Below, one piece after another: positions 33,388 to 46,039 of a stretch of 64,000 nt of DNA (its first letter is position 1; the number at the start of each line of letters is the position of its first letter). The notes beneath the pieces are model-generated. The model did no database searches, was not told the DNA's origin, and worked only from the letters and a program-made list of their open reading frames with translations. The stretch covers positions 3,935,001-3,999,000 of the forward strand of contig JAKOGI010000002.1 of assembly GCA_029747015.1 (NCBI GenBank). Reading direction: 5' to 3'. This DNA comes from Carnegiea gigantea. Lineage: Eukaryota > Streptophyta > Magnoliopsida > Caryophyllales > Cactaceae. The position numbers and the translations under genes were made by a program.

Positions 33388-35684
33388 AATATAGAATATT
33401 AGAGATATCGGATCAACATGATATCTTCTTAATCTAATATGTGAATACTTTTTACACCCAAGGATTATATGTACTCCAAAAATAATATCAAGGATTATAT
33501 GTACACCAAAACACCACTTGTATCTACTAATCAAAGGTTGGCAATAGATTGCATGGATTAAAATCTCCTTCAACAAACAGACCTCCCACTAAGACTTTGT
33601 ATGTGTTTAAATTCAAAGCATGCATACTATATACCAATAGCAGTCTAATACCATACCTCCCTTCAAAATTATGTGTAAAATAATAGGCTTAGGTTTCCCG
33701 TGCTAAGAAGACCTCGCCCCCTTCCTCCAAAATATCTACCATTTAATTTTACTATAATTATTACTATTTTGTAGTTGTCATTCATATTATTATCCCCTCT
33801 TCATTTTCTTCTTCATCATCATCATGAGCATCAAATCTTGATCCACATGAGAAGATCATTCATCTAATTTCTAGCTAAATGGTCTTCAAACATGTTGCCG
33901 ATGTTTTTCCTTTTTTAAAGCTTTCTAGACATATTTTGGATTTGGGTTTAATGTTTAATTAAATTTCCTCTTTTAATGTTCTAATGATGATGATGACTGT
34001 GCAATTCCCTTTTGTATAATTAGTTTTTTTAACAATATGGTTAAAAGTGATAAATTTGGTTTGATTAGTTTACCTTGTTATCATGTATATGTTTATATTA
34101 TACTATTTGACTAATATATGTTCATGTAATTTTTTTGTTTTATCTCTGTAAATAGTTGTGTATATAATTCCCTATTTTCTTCTTGAAGTTCTCTGAATTG
34201 CATTTACTATACATGCATGTGGAGGACACAGAAAATTGAACAAATGACATTCATAACCCATAGGTGTCATAACCACAACCCATATCAAGTGAGGATTATC
34301 TCTTAATTTTGATCAAATAAATCCTTTTATGTTCATTTGTGTGTGAATTTCTCCCCACTGTCAATTTTGCTATAATCATAAGTATTGCTGAATCAAGATT
34401 AAATTGCATTATCACAATCTAGAAAAGCCTCATTGTATAAAACTGCCCAATAGCAACGATATGACTAATGTTACATGTGTATATATATGAATACTTTGAA
34501 CATGTATATGTGTCAATTTATACATGCATTATATTAGCATGCAAGACTTCAATTTCACTACATGCAACAAACTATACAAAAATGGTCTGGAACCAATGAC
34601 CATTAGTTTGAACCAATCCAGTTAGCTTGAGATTGTAACTAACAATCAAGAATTAATCTTGATACACCCTAATGCAATTTTTGCTCGAAAAAATGAAGAA
34701 AGACTTGTCAGAAATCATCAGTGCAGGATCTAAAGCTCTAACATTTCTCAAAAAGAGGCTTCGCACTCTATGGAGCTGAAGATAACATCTTCTTCATCAA
34801 ATTCAAATCAACTCGAACACGGTTTCGTGTTAATCTATCGAACTATAAATGGCTAGTCACTAATGAAAAAGCTACAAGTTTTCGATCATCAATAGTTTGC
34901 ATTTTCCAAATATAGCAATTGAGTTCACCTTCAACATTACTTTGAATAAAGTTCAGCTATAACTTCATTTCCAGGAGAAGAGAAAATACCTAAGAGGAAA
35001 CAGTTTGAGACAAAAAGGATTTAGGGCAAGACTAAATTATATTATTACATTTTGGTCTCTAAGGTACTTTGTTAGCCTATCCTGGTACTCCACGTAGAGT
35101 TAGATTTCTTGCAAAAGGGCATGACATTATGTGGAACACAACCAATGCAATGATCTTTATTACAACATCCTAAAAAAAAGTCAAGCGAGAAAAATAAACC
35201 CCAAAAAAATAGTGAAGGTCAGTTTTATATTAAGGCAAGTTTGGTTCGACCCTTTTTTTGTGCTTTCGTGTGTGAATGTCTTCCCCCATCTTGCTATATT
35301 CATGAGTATCGCTCAATTAAGACTGAATTAGATTATGCAGTTTGGAAGACCCCCATGTTACAAAAGTGTCCAACAGTTAGAAGACAATTCACGCAACTTA
35401 TTTCATTACAATAAATTAATCTTTTAATACATACTAACAGAATTATATAATTTATATATTTCTATGTACTCAATTTGTGATATAATGATTTCACTATTTA
35501 TTGACTCTACTATTTGTAGAAGAATGGCAAGAGAGCCAAAATCATCATTGTATCATATAGAATTGTCTTAAACACCAGTTTGAAAAAGATAAGCCTTCCC
35601 AAGCTACATATACTACGATATAATGAAAAACACACTCAAAATTTTGCATTCCTATCCGATTACATTAGGCCTCTTACTGTAGAA
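33388..35684. other. Gene-free AT-rich spacer
   Basis: I see no coding region, RNA gene or recognisable element. The left boundary of the Helitron remnants probably falls toward its right end, but it was not found. Confidence 0.5.
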
Positions 35685-36977
35685 TAGATCAAGGTTCAGA
35701 TCTTGCACAACTAATTCAAGAAGCAAGGATCGTGATTTGGGATGAGGCCCCAATGGTCCATCATCATGCATTGAAAGCTATTGACTGTACATTTAGATAT
35801 ATAATGCAACTAGATAACTCCACATGTGCTGATAAAATATTTGGAGGTAAAATTATGATCTTAGGAGGGGATTTTAGGGAACTACTACCAATTGTGCCAA
35901 GAAAGGGAAGGGTTGTGCCAAGAAAGGGAAGGGCTAATACTATCAATGCTTTAATTGCCAACTCAAATCCAATTTGGACAAATTGTACAATTTTCAGATT
36001 GCTAAAGAACATGAGAATAAGGGCGGATAATGATGAAGAAACAAATAGAACATTTGTAGAGTTCAGCAACTAGGTATCAGATGTGGGAGATGGAATAATA
36101 CCAGCCATTGCTATGGAAGGAGATGATGAAGCATCCTGGATTAAGATTCCTAATGATCTTTTACTCTAAGACGATGACACTTTCATTACATAAATTGTTG
36201 AGCACGTCTATCGAAACCCCCTCTAAAATTACAAAGACCCGGACTACCTACAGAATAGGGCAATACTTGCACCAAAAAATGATCATGTCGATGAGATCAA
36301 CATTTGCATTTCTCTCAAAAATTCCCGAGGATGAACATGTCTACAAAAGTGCAGACCGAGTATGCTCGTTAAACCACAACTCAACTGATGATGACGAATT
36401 ATACCCAACTAAATTCCTAAATACCCTTTAATATTAAAGAATACCCAGTCACAAGCTACAATTGAAAGTTGGTTACCCTATGAGAAATATAAATCAAACA
36501 GTTGGAATGTGTAATGAAATGAGGCTCATGATGAGTAGATTGGATAAAAGAGTCATTCAAGTTGAAGTTGTCATTAGAATAAACAAGAGACTAAAGGTTA
36601 TTATACCTGAAGTTGAAATGCGCGCATTAGATACAAAGTCACCTTTTACATTAAAGTGTCAACAATTTCCTATGAAATTGTGCTTTGCAATGACAATAAA
36701 CAAGAGCCAAAGCCAAACATTTCACAATGTTGCAGTGCACTTACCAGAGCCAATATTCAGCCATGATCAGCTACATGTGGTAGTCTCTAGGGCCACAAAA
36801 CGAAGAGTACTAAGGATCGCGATTTCAAACACAAGAGATAATGAAAGTTCTAAAATAAAAAATGTGGTGTTTAAGGGAATATTCTCAAAACTACAAAACA
36901 TATTCAATTCGCCTAGAATATTTACAAGTGAAAAAAAAGAGCACTTCTTGAGTAAGCATTTTACTATTATATTATAG
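35685..36977 (+). pseudogene. Helitron PIF1-like helicase, C-terminal part, broken
   Basis: The reading begins IDQGSDLAQLIQEARIVIWD, the family motif around the Walker B box (WDEAPM). It continues with GGKIMILGGDFRELLPIVP (helicase motif III), then breaks near 36070. It resumes at 36462 with NINQTVGMCNEMRLMMSRL, FAMTINKSQSQTF (motif V) and VVVSRATKR (motif VI). A 21 bp tandem duplication at 35893-35934 repeats seven residues (VPRKGRV). The Walker A box and the replication initiator domain are absent. When intact this helicase would unwind DNA for rolling-circle transposition. Confidence 0.87.
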
Positions 36978-37079
36978 TGGAATAAGAATTAGCTTACAAT
37001 ATTTTTAGAATTACAGTAATATATCTAATGTATTACCATTGATGTTTAAATTTCATGTTGCCATTAGTTTCCAATGTGC

Positions 37080-38791
37080 AATAACTAACACTCTTCTAAC
37101 CAATACGCAGGGTCAAAGGTAAAAGAAATATGGTAGGAGGAAAAATCTACTTAGCATATCTTAATTCAATGAAGAAAACATGGCAACTTATAGTCCGAGT
37201 GACTTGATTGTGGGATGAAACAGACCAATCCACCTGTTTTGAGCTAGCCAGTTTGATATGATATTTCTAGATGAACAAGTACGCAAAAATTTAACAAATA
37301 TCCAGAATCATTTATTTAAAAAAACTTGCTAAAGATATAATTTTGCAGGAAAATCATATCCATGCAACCATAGGGAAAGATTTAAAATTGTATTTCAAAA
37401 GTGACCTGCAAGAAAAAGAAATATACACAATTAAGCACTTTGAAGTTAGCCAAACTAAGCGTTTATCATCCCGTACATAATGACTACCTGATCAAGTTCA
37501 CATCTTTCACATTTCTCAAAAAGATCGAGCAGAAGCAACCAAAGATTCCAATGCAAAAGTTTGAGTTCTTCATATTGAAAAATGTGCCAGATCATGCCAA
37601 CAATGACGAGTATATGACTGGCATGTAGCAATGCATGCAAACATGCAAAAAGAGAAAAAAAATCGGATGGAATAAGTAAATGACGAATAAATGTAATATA
37701 GATATTCTTACATCTTAAAGATACTTGTTGTATTTAATGCCAAGCATATGCCCTTGCACAATTAATTGGCGTCGAAAGCATGCAAGAAGTTATGGCAAAT
37801 GAAAACGTTGCAAAGAAGACGAATACATATCCAAGATAAAAGGTGTGAAATAAAAACAACTATTATGTAATGCAGCCAAAAAATTCAAACCTCTAACAAA
37901 TACAACTACCAACTATATCAAAGTTGCAATAATATTATGGGGTCCAGCATCGAAGATGGTGCCCGATGAATTTACACAAGAGGAAGATGAACCTAAGATC
38001 ATCATTATCACATCCACAAGAGTGAGCGAATTTCAAGATAAATAAATAAGGGAAACAAATATCAATGATTATGAGCTCATAGGGTTGACAAGCATAACTT
38101 GCAGGTCATTGTCAATTGAATTCAGCATCTGGGACAAAATTTTACATCAATTTGCCAGTAGAAGACATCATTTTCTATCGGAAATGGTAAATTCTTCAGT
38201 TTAAATTTCAAAAGATAACCAAATGGCAAAATTTATCGTGCCCATTTCACATGAGATAAAATTAAATATAAAATAAAATTCACCAAAAGTCAAAAACTAT
38301 TCATCAATACTAAGGACAACAATTTCATGAAATCATACTTGCCCTAACTAGGATCAAGAAAGGAAAAGTTGTGAAGTTGAAGACCAGAAAACAAGGAACA
38401 GAAGAAGGTGCCATGTTCCAAAGTAGAAAAGCATTGCATGAAATAATGAAAATTACAGCCATTGAAAGCAAGGTAATGGTTTTCTCAACATCTTCTTTTA
38501 TCATTATCTACCAACCAAACACTACATAAATTAAACTATAAAACATGTACTTCTATACTGATAGCCAAGAAATAAAATTCCTTTTTGATGTAGGGTCATA
38601 TGTGCACATGCTTTGCATTTATAATGTGCATCCACACGGAATATGATTGGCACTACACTTCTTGCAATAATGGATGTAAAAAGAAGCTTGATAAAATTAT
38701 TGAAAAATTCAGGTGTGAACACTACAACGAGGATATAGGTTATCCAACACCAAGGGAAAATTGCAATATGAATGTTAAAATTTCAAAATAG
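37080..38791 (+). pseudogene. RPA1-like single-strand DNA-binding ORF of a Helitron, broken
   Basis: The first segment (about 37134-37200) reads IYLAYLNSMKKTWQLIVRVT, matching the start of plant RPA 70 kDa-like DUF223 proteins. The second (about 37350-37615) has HIHATIGKDLKLYFKSDLQE, IYTIKHFEVSQTK and, in a shifted frame, YHPVHNDYLIKFTSF. A C-terminal zinc region (38600-38760) has YDWHYTSCNNGCKKK and FRCEHYNEDIGYPTPR, with the last zinc cysteine changed to tyrosine. The middle is poorly preserved, perhaps partly intronic. Helitron RPA-like proteins are thought to bind single-stranded intermediates. Confidence 0.75.
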
Positions 38792-39907
38792 AATGTACAC
38801 GATAAAAAAGTAATGTATAAGGCATAAAAGGTGCCTTTGATTATGAGAATTACCGATAGAGATATGCCTATGAAGATGGTCGCATTTGATAAAGAAATAG
38901 AGAAGATATATTACAAGATTATGTAGGAAAGCGCTAAATCTTCAAAGTAATGATTAACGAAAGATGCATGAAAGCTTAAAGCACAGAAGGTATTCTTCCA
39001 AATTTTGCTATAGAGACTAAGAATTTGTTGCTATCCATCGCCAATAAGGTAGAAAAAGTATATTTCAAGATATGCAATTAGATTAAGTAAAAATTTTGAG
39101 CAAGGTTTAAAAAAAAAAAAAACCTAAGCCAAAATGTACATTAAGGGGAAAGAGCAATCTATAAAAAGAGAATCAGGATACCAAAATAGGAAAAGGAAGA
39201 GAAAGCATAGGTAAGAAATTCAAAGGACAACAAATAATTAGAAATGTAATGTGTTGTACACTAATCCTTCAAAAGCAAGACTTTGTGTGCTAATAAATGG
39301 AATCTTTGCCATCGAATAAAGAAACAAACACACACACACACACACAACGGGATAAAATTCACTTGCATAAACTTTTTTCTCGTGTAGCACATAGAGAATA
39401 TTGAAAAGTGAAGCATGAAATCAAACGAACAAGAATGAGAGGACAACAACGGAATAGAAGATGAAGGAAAAATGAATAACAATACAACTCTTTAGTGTAA
39501 TTATCAAACACTTTAAAAGATTAGAAGACTTAAAAGTTACTAATTTGATGAGCATTGATGATTTGCATTTAAAACCATAGTTGGACATCACCTATAACAA
39601 TTCCATAAAAAGAAACACGGGTGCAAAACCTAGTTGACCTTGAAAACAACACCTTTGGGACTATGACAAGCTTTTTTGAACTACAATTAGCCTTTTATGT
39701 TATATAAATAGAGCCTCCCTCTCCTATTGGGAGTACATATAAATCATAGTCTATTGCAGAAATACAACACAAGTATATTTCTTAAGGGAGTTCACCAGTG
39801 GAGCCTCTTGCCTAGGATTAAATATCACACCATCAACTTCTTATCTAGAATCTTAATTCTATTGAACAAACTTTTCCATTTGATGCAAAATCTATTTAGC
39901 GTTTATT
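38792..39907. other. Spacer with (CA)n and a stray promoter-like segment
   Basis: A CA microsatellite lies at 39326-39346. Near 39698-39730 TTATATAAATAG is followed by a CT-rich stretch, like the core promoter of an LTR; this may be a fragment of another element. No gene is seen. Confidence 0.45.
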
Positions 39908-42068
39908 TGTGATTATTAAATAACTAACTGAATGTACTTGATTTGGCAAAGTCATCTACTTAAGGCCAACCTCATCGTTCACATCAACATTAGTCAACTA
40001 GGTAACCCATACTTGATCAAAACCTTAAGCTCCAATGGCAAAAGTGTCAATTTTCCTCAAATTAGGATAAGATACAATACAGTTACCTTCTTATACTTCA
40101 TTTACTATGCCTATATATATGCTTCCAGCTTGACACAAATTCTATCAAGTGATCCTCAAATCATGTCATCATAGGATTATTGCAATCACGCACACATCCC
40201 AAGGGATCATTTCTTTTTCTCACGAAGGATCACACTTTTATCCACTAAAGGTCAAATCTTCAAAGTTTCCATCTTTTTTTCATCAATCATATTCATCTCT
40301 ATCAGATCTTGATTTGGGCATTGGAGGGATAATACTTGGGATCCACCTCCCGGGGTACCATCTTTGTGCAGGTTAGGGGAAGTGCAAGTTAGGTGCATTA
40401 AGGGATGCACAAAGCTATTATGGTATAAGCCCATTGGGTCTCTTTAGGGCCAAAAAGTCATTAAACAGTTTTAATAGAAGGCAAGAGTCTAAGTCAAAGT
40501 CTAGTCAGAGTGATCATATAAGATACAATGTCGAAGAAATGGAAACTACAGCCAGAGTTGTACATCTCGTAGAAGCATCATAGTGACATACCTGGAATGA
40601 ATAATTTTAACTAATCTCATAAAAATAAAAGTTATTGTAAGATGATTAATGAATTCATTGATTGCACGATCACCTACTTGGCAGTAAAGTTGTGGTACTC
40701 AAATCCACATTGATATTGCATATTTCATTGATTCTCTAATGCAAAATATCCCTGAACATTCTACCAGTAATATAGACCTCAGTGAGAATATAATTTAGAA
40801 AATGAAAAAGATTAATTTTATGTAACCTTTTAAGAATACTTTCATAATTAGTACTATTTTATGTTTACGAATGTTCATATACCATCCTAAGGAAGACAAT
40901 CAGCCCCCTAGCAACCAAGCTAGTTGAAATTAAAAACTGCCACAAAAACGACAACCAGTCAACATCAAGCATTTAATGTTGCCAGGGACTTTTTTGTCAA
41001 GTCCCCTGATTAGGTTGTTTACAACAGATTAGCTAAAAGATAAAGGTGCACCAACTAATTTCATGAGAGAGGTGAGAAATAGATTATTACCTTTGAGGAA
41101 AAAGTTCATTAAGCATGAATTAAGGAAATTACCGAAAAACAAAAAGGATCATAATCCCTAAAACAACTGTCAAAACATACTTCCACAACTCAAGATGAAA
41201 GGTAACATTAAAAGAGACCACAACAGCTATATTACTTTCACAAAACGGTCTGAGTAAGCAAGGATGATCTATAAATGTAAAGATAAAAGGTTACAACACT
41301 TGAAAAGCAAGTAAGCACATCTTATTAAGCTTGTAACCACTATATTATCTCAAACTACTCAATTCTCTGTATTACTAGTGTGGCAAGAATAATTAAGAGT
41401 CACTACGTTTATATTTAGAGTGTTGTCCTCTTGAGAGTGTGTGAGCTCTGGATTTTTGGCTTGTCAGAATGCCTTGAGAAAGCCTCTGTCTATCAGTAAG
41501 AAGGTAGGGTGCTCTCACTATATTGCGTACAAGCTATTAGAGAGTGCTTAGGGAAAACTTTACAGGAAACAATAAGTAGTGAGGCCCTTATTGGCCATTG
41601 CACTTATGAGTGTTGGGGAACTCTAGAAGTGGAGGAGTGTCAGAGTGCCTTAAGAAAACTCTGATTGTAGGTAAGGCATTAGCAGACACTTGCTGAACTG
41701 TATTTGCTGATAGTGAATTGATTGACTCTAGGGTAAAGAAAGGGCTTTACGTGGAGACATAGTCCAAGGTTGATTAGGGTGAGCTTTATAAAAATCCTTA
41801 TGCCTCTGTCTCTCTTTAATCTTTATATTCTCTTACTCTTACGCTCTCTATTTTATCTTTATATCATAATTTATCCAGATAAGCTTAGTACATAATTATT
41901 TACATGCATATTACATAGCTTGCTTAGTATTATGAAATAGTTTCTAAAGGTATCAAAGTTTTATTAGTCACCATACTCACCCCTTCTAGGGTGATTCACT
42001 TTAATCAACGGGGACTAACAAAGCCCAGTCTTCTAGATCATCACCTTATAGTTTCTCCGAGAAATCGT
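39908..42068 (+). repeat. 5' LTR of the Tat-like element, interrupted
   Basis: Segments 39908-40433 and 42021-42068 together match 50656-51160. The DNA between them is a separate insertion. Confidence 0.68.
40434..42020. mobile_element. 1.6 kb insertion in the 5' LTR, probably part of another retroelement
   Basis: The sequence AAGCCCA occurs once in the 3' LTR (near 51114) but flanks this block at 40427-40433 and 42021-42027, so it looks like a 7 bp target duplication. No ORF is present. Its right part (about 41760-42010) has a TATA-like TTTATAAAAATC followed by CT-rich sequence and then CTCACCCCTTCTAGGGTGA, resembling the 3' part of a Copia LTR. Terminal repeats were not found, so the class is open. 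Confidence 0.5.
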
Positions 42069-42133
42069 TTATCACCATCTGTGGGGATCATTGGTAATCT
42101 ATTATAGCTGGTGATACACAGCTGACTCAAAAA

Positions 42134-43460
42134 TGACAAAGACACTTTCAATCCTCATCCTCATTCGTATCTCTTAAAGGAACCCCATGTGATAGCCCCT
42201 CTCTCGATGACACTAAATCTTCCCATTGCTCTGCTACAAATCAACCTTGTGGTCGAGAAGGGTATGTCACCAGTGGAACTCCCGAGAACTTGATCGAGAT
42301 CATGAGGAGTACTGCATTTAAGCAAGTCCAAGTATAAGTTAAAACCACTATAGAGTAGCATATCTCAATTGCCCTATTCAATGTTATTCCTAGGTATCCT
42401 CAACCCTTTTTGGGGGTGTCAGCCCTTTAGCTACTCTACATAGGAAGCATCTCCCAAAAATTGACAATAAATTACAGCTAATCAACTAAGCATGCAAAAT
42501 ACTGAGCGGCGAAAGGAGGGTGATACCATGACAATCATTAGTGCAAAAAGAGCCTTACAAACAAATGAGAAGATCACTAACTCCCATGCAAAATCGACCC
42601 TTTATGCTTCCTATAACAGGTGGTCAACGTAGTTCACAAAACAAGAAGACTTCTCACTCCAACAAAATGAGGACAAGTCACAACACAAGCATTCTCAAGA
42701 TAAAGAGTGGATGCCTAGTCTCATGCATTAAATCACTAGAGGGTGTACCCTTGATCACTCCCGTTGTTATGTCTCACAAAGGAGAGAACAAGGATAGCCA
42801 ATCATCAGAAATTGAGAACACTCAACTCTTAGGGGTCATGACTGATCTGTAAAAAAGAAATTATGAGCTGTCACTTTAATGAAGGCGCACATTGATTAGG
42901 TCAGAGCACCAGAGAATCCATCCTTGGTAGGATTGGCTGAGCCACAATTGCCTCTCATGCACATGTCAGGGTTAGCCTTAGTCCCAACTCCTTCTACCTT
43001 TCCCACTCCTTTCACAAGGGAGATTATGGAAGTACATTGATCTAAGAAGGTTAAGCTCCCAACCTTAGAGTTTTATGATAGAACAACAGATGCAGAGGAC
43101 CACCTTACACATATGTACATTTAAGACATGGATAATGCCACTTATTATCGCTACTTCCTTGTCATCCTTAAAGGAGTGGCACAAAAGTGGTTCCACGACC
43201 TTGTTGTAGAAAGCATACATTGTTTTCAAGAGCTAATCGAGTGATTCGTAAGCTAATTCATTACCAATTGTAAAAGAGAAGAAAGTAAACATTTATCTGG
43301 TAAAGCTCAAACAAGGAAAGAACAAGTCTCTTGGAGACTTCATCTGAAGGTTTCATGGAGAAGTGGTTCACATGCTCGACCTCTAAGATAACTCATTTAC
43401 ACGGTCTTCAGTGACTACTGTCTGACAAATGCAAATTCACTTTGGCATAATAACGGTCAA
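42134..43460 (+). pseudogene. Tat-type gag remnant
   Basis: The best-preserved part, about 42950-43280, reads PTPSTFPTPFTREIMEVH, KKVKLPTLEFYDRTTDAEDH and LKGVAQKWFHDLVVESIHCF with interspersed stops. This matches the gag domain of Tat-lineage Gypsy elements. It is cut at 43466 by the nested element. Confidence 0.75.
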
Positions 43461-43466
43461 CATTAA

Positions 43467-44587
43467 TGTGAAGCAAACCATAGGGGTTGATCTACTCCTC
43501 CAAGCAAGGGTTATAAATCCGCAGGAACAATGCTAACTCTTAAAAATGAGGGTCAAGGGCTTGGTCCTCTAAGGTCAATGTTGACTTGGGACCTTGAAGG
43601 AGCCAAGTTAAGTATAGAAAATGTGGTTAGGAAATTAGTATCCTTAAATAAGGATTTTAGCTACCTTATTCTCCATAACAACTTCATTAGCTTCTTTTCA
43701 TTTCTGGGCAGAACAACTTGCCTAATTTCTAGCTCAGTTTGCAAAGGTCGAATGGGCTCTAATTTTGACAAATTAAATATGTGTGGGTAGCACCAGATGC
43801 CTTATTTCCATCAAGCCATAGAAAGTTTTCATATTTTGGGTATCGAGGAAGATATGGAGTGTAAACTAAGCAAGGGTCAGTGTAGGGTCTAAAATTACAT
43901 GTTTTTTATTAAGGAATGAATTGGGAAGGCAAATGATGAATTAGGGGCTAATATTTCTTAGAAAGTTGGTTGACTCTTCTAGAAGCTGCCCACAGAAAAA
44001 TCTCCACATAAATCATCCATTTGAGGTCGTGGATCACTAATCTAATCTAGCACTGATGCAGCCAATTCTAACTCAGATTATATTCTTGTGGTTTCCTTCG
44101 ACATTGTACCACTAGTTGGGATTTCATGGGTTAATTTTCTTGTAATCATATTTGTTAGTAGATGACTTAAGGAAAAGGGTACCCTCCTATTTATTTACTT
44201 GATCCCTGTATTATTTCTCAATTTTGGATTAATGAAATGAGAGCTTGATGCTTAGTATTTTTCCCAAAATCTCAATTTTTTTCTCTCTCTAAGGAGGGTG
44301 GTGAAGTTAAGTTCATCCCTTTAATTCAACCTTTGTGCTTTGGCTTTTAGAAGTTTGAAGGGTGGGTTGATTAATCTAGGTGGTCGCTTAGCCTTTATCT
44401 TAGATACATCCCATTTGATTTATCTATTTGGTTTATTGTTCTCAAGTTTTATTCAACAATTAAAAGATTTTAGGGTTTTCTCTCTTTTTGGTTATTTTTT
44501 TGGGAAGATTGATAATCTTGAATAATTTGGGGCTCAGTAACAAGGATTTATTACTTGTATTTGGCTAATGATTTACCTCGTGGTTTA
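43467..44587 (+). repeat. 5' LTR of the nested Gypsy element
   Basis: The first 808 bp align with 49277-50040, sharing for example CTCCATAACMACTTYATTAG. The last 310 bp have no partner downstream and are assigned to the LTR only because the primer-binding site follows them. Confidence 0.7.
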
Positions 44588-44588
44588 A

Positions 44589-44602
44589 TTTGTATCAGAG
44601 TG
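44589..44602 (+). promoter_or_regulatory. Probable primer-binding site of the nested Gypsy element
   Basis: TTTGTATCAGAGTG is a two-mismatch version of the initiator tRNA-Met site TGGTATCAGAGC. Confidence 0.6.
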
Positions 44603-44959
44603 AAAATATCCTTCTTGTTGGTTAAGCATCAAATTCTTCAATCTTTGTGTTTGATTTGCTTCTTCCATTTCCTTTATTATTTTACTTTTAGATCTGCCTC
44701 TCTAAATTTCTCTTTTTAGTCTGTAAGGAACTCCACATAACCTCGAACATAATCCCCAACCCAAGTACAACCTAAAACTCCAAGAAAGAGCCTTCATAGA
44801 AAATAAAAAAAGTTATAGGGTAGTGCCTACCATGGACAGCCTGTGGCAATAACCACGGTATATGGTGAACCTTTCCCCCTCCGTGTTGAATCATTCCCCC
44901 TCTGTGGCATTCCCCATGACCTATAATACCTTATTTCATCCTATACCTTTTTCCTAGCT

Positions 44960-46039
44960 TTACTATAGCCAATGAAGGAGATGCTCCTCACTTTAGGGGC
45001 ATTCCTCCTGAGCAAGCTCATGAGATGAGGAGAGATAGAGCCATTATTGAACTTCAAATGCATGTGAGGAAGTTCACTAGGGAGCTTGAGCAAGTGAAGG
45101 GATCTGGACAACAAAACCTTTACCATCAGGGTTATGATGTTAATCCTATTGACATCACATACTCATCCCCTCATGAAGACATTGATGATGAGGAAAGAGG
45201 AGTTGGAATAAGAAGACAACCAGAGATAACCTTAAGGATCTCAAAGTTTAGGCACTAAAAATTTTATGACAATCTTAATTCGGGGAACTATCTTGATTGG
45301 ATGCAAGCCATTAAAAGGATATTTGAACTCAACGAGTATAATAAAGAGAAGTCATTCAAGTCAGCTATCCTCAAGTTGAAAGGGTATGACTCTCTTTGGT
45401 ATGAGCATTTGAAGAAGAATCGGGCTAGAGAAGCTAAGTCCAAAATCAAAACATGGTCTAAGCTCAAGAAGCACATGGATAAGAGGTTCTTACCTTCCTT
45501 CTATAAACAAGAGCTCTACGACAAGATTACCTCTCTTAGTCAACAGAATCTTAAGGTGAAACAACATATTAGGGAGTTTGAACAACTTCAAATGAGGGTT
45601 AGATGGGATGAAGAGCCCGAGGTTAAAATTGTTAGGTTCTTTAAGGGATTATCTCCTAGTATTCCTAACAAGGTGGATTTATAACTTTATTTATCCTTTG
45701 ATGATGGTGCCACCTAGCTATCAAAGTTAAGAAGTAACTTAAGGTTAGAAAATCCTTCCAGACCACTTCCTTTATTCTCTCCTAAAGCACCCCTCAATGG
45801 TTTCTTCCCCTGCAACAAGGTTGACACTACCCCTGCACCAATCAAAGTCCTTAACAAGGCAAAAGAGATTGGCAGTGAACCTCCTAAGAGGTTGAAGTGT
45901 AAGACGTGCCTCACATGCTATGATTATAGACACTTCCAATTAGATTGTCCCAATCAAAGAACTCTCACCATTAGAAAACTGAAAGAAATCCAAGCTATTG
46001 ATGAAGCAACTGGTGAAGAGGAACTCAAAAATAAGGAAC
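44960..46039 (+). pseudogene. Gag of the nested Gypsy element (broken)
   Basis: An N-terminal segment (45025-45258) is followed by the gag domain (45265-45684) with DWMQAIKRIFELNEYNKEKS, YDSLWYEHLKK and KKHMDKRFLPSFYKQELYDK. A zinc knuckle CLTCYDYRHFQLDC with intact C-x2-C-x4-H-x4-C lies near 45908-45950. Stops at 45256 and 45682 separate the parts. Confidence 0.85.

Larger units (their letters stand above)
35640..39633 (+). mobile_element. Helitron remnant (boundaries uncertain)
   Basis: A PIF1-type helicase followed by an RPA1-like ORF in the same direction is the gene content of plant autonomous Helitrons. The sequence CACGGGTGCAAAACCTAGT ending at 39634 resembles a decayed Helitron 3' end (CTAG before a host T), but no hairpin remains. 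No 5' TC end or Rep domain was seen, so the left part is probably deleted. Confidence 0.5.

Noticed and set aside
39611..39634. Certain Helitron 3' terminus at CTAG|T
   Set aside because: The word fits but the hairpin that should precede it is absent, so it is kept only as a tentative boundary.
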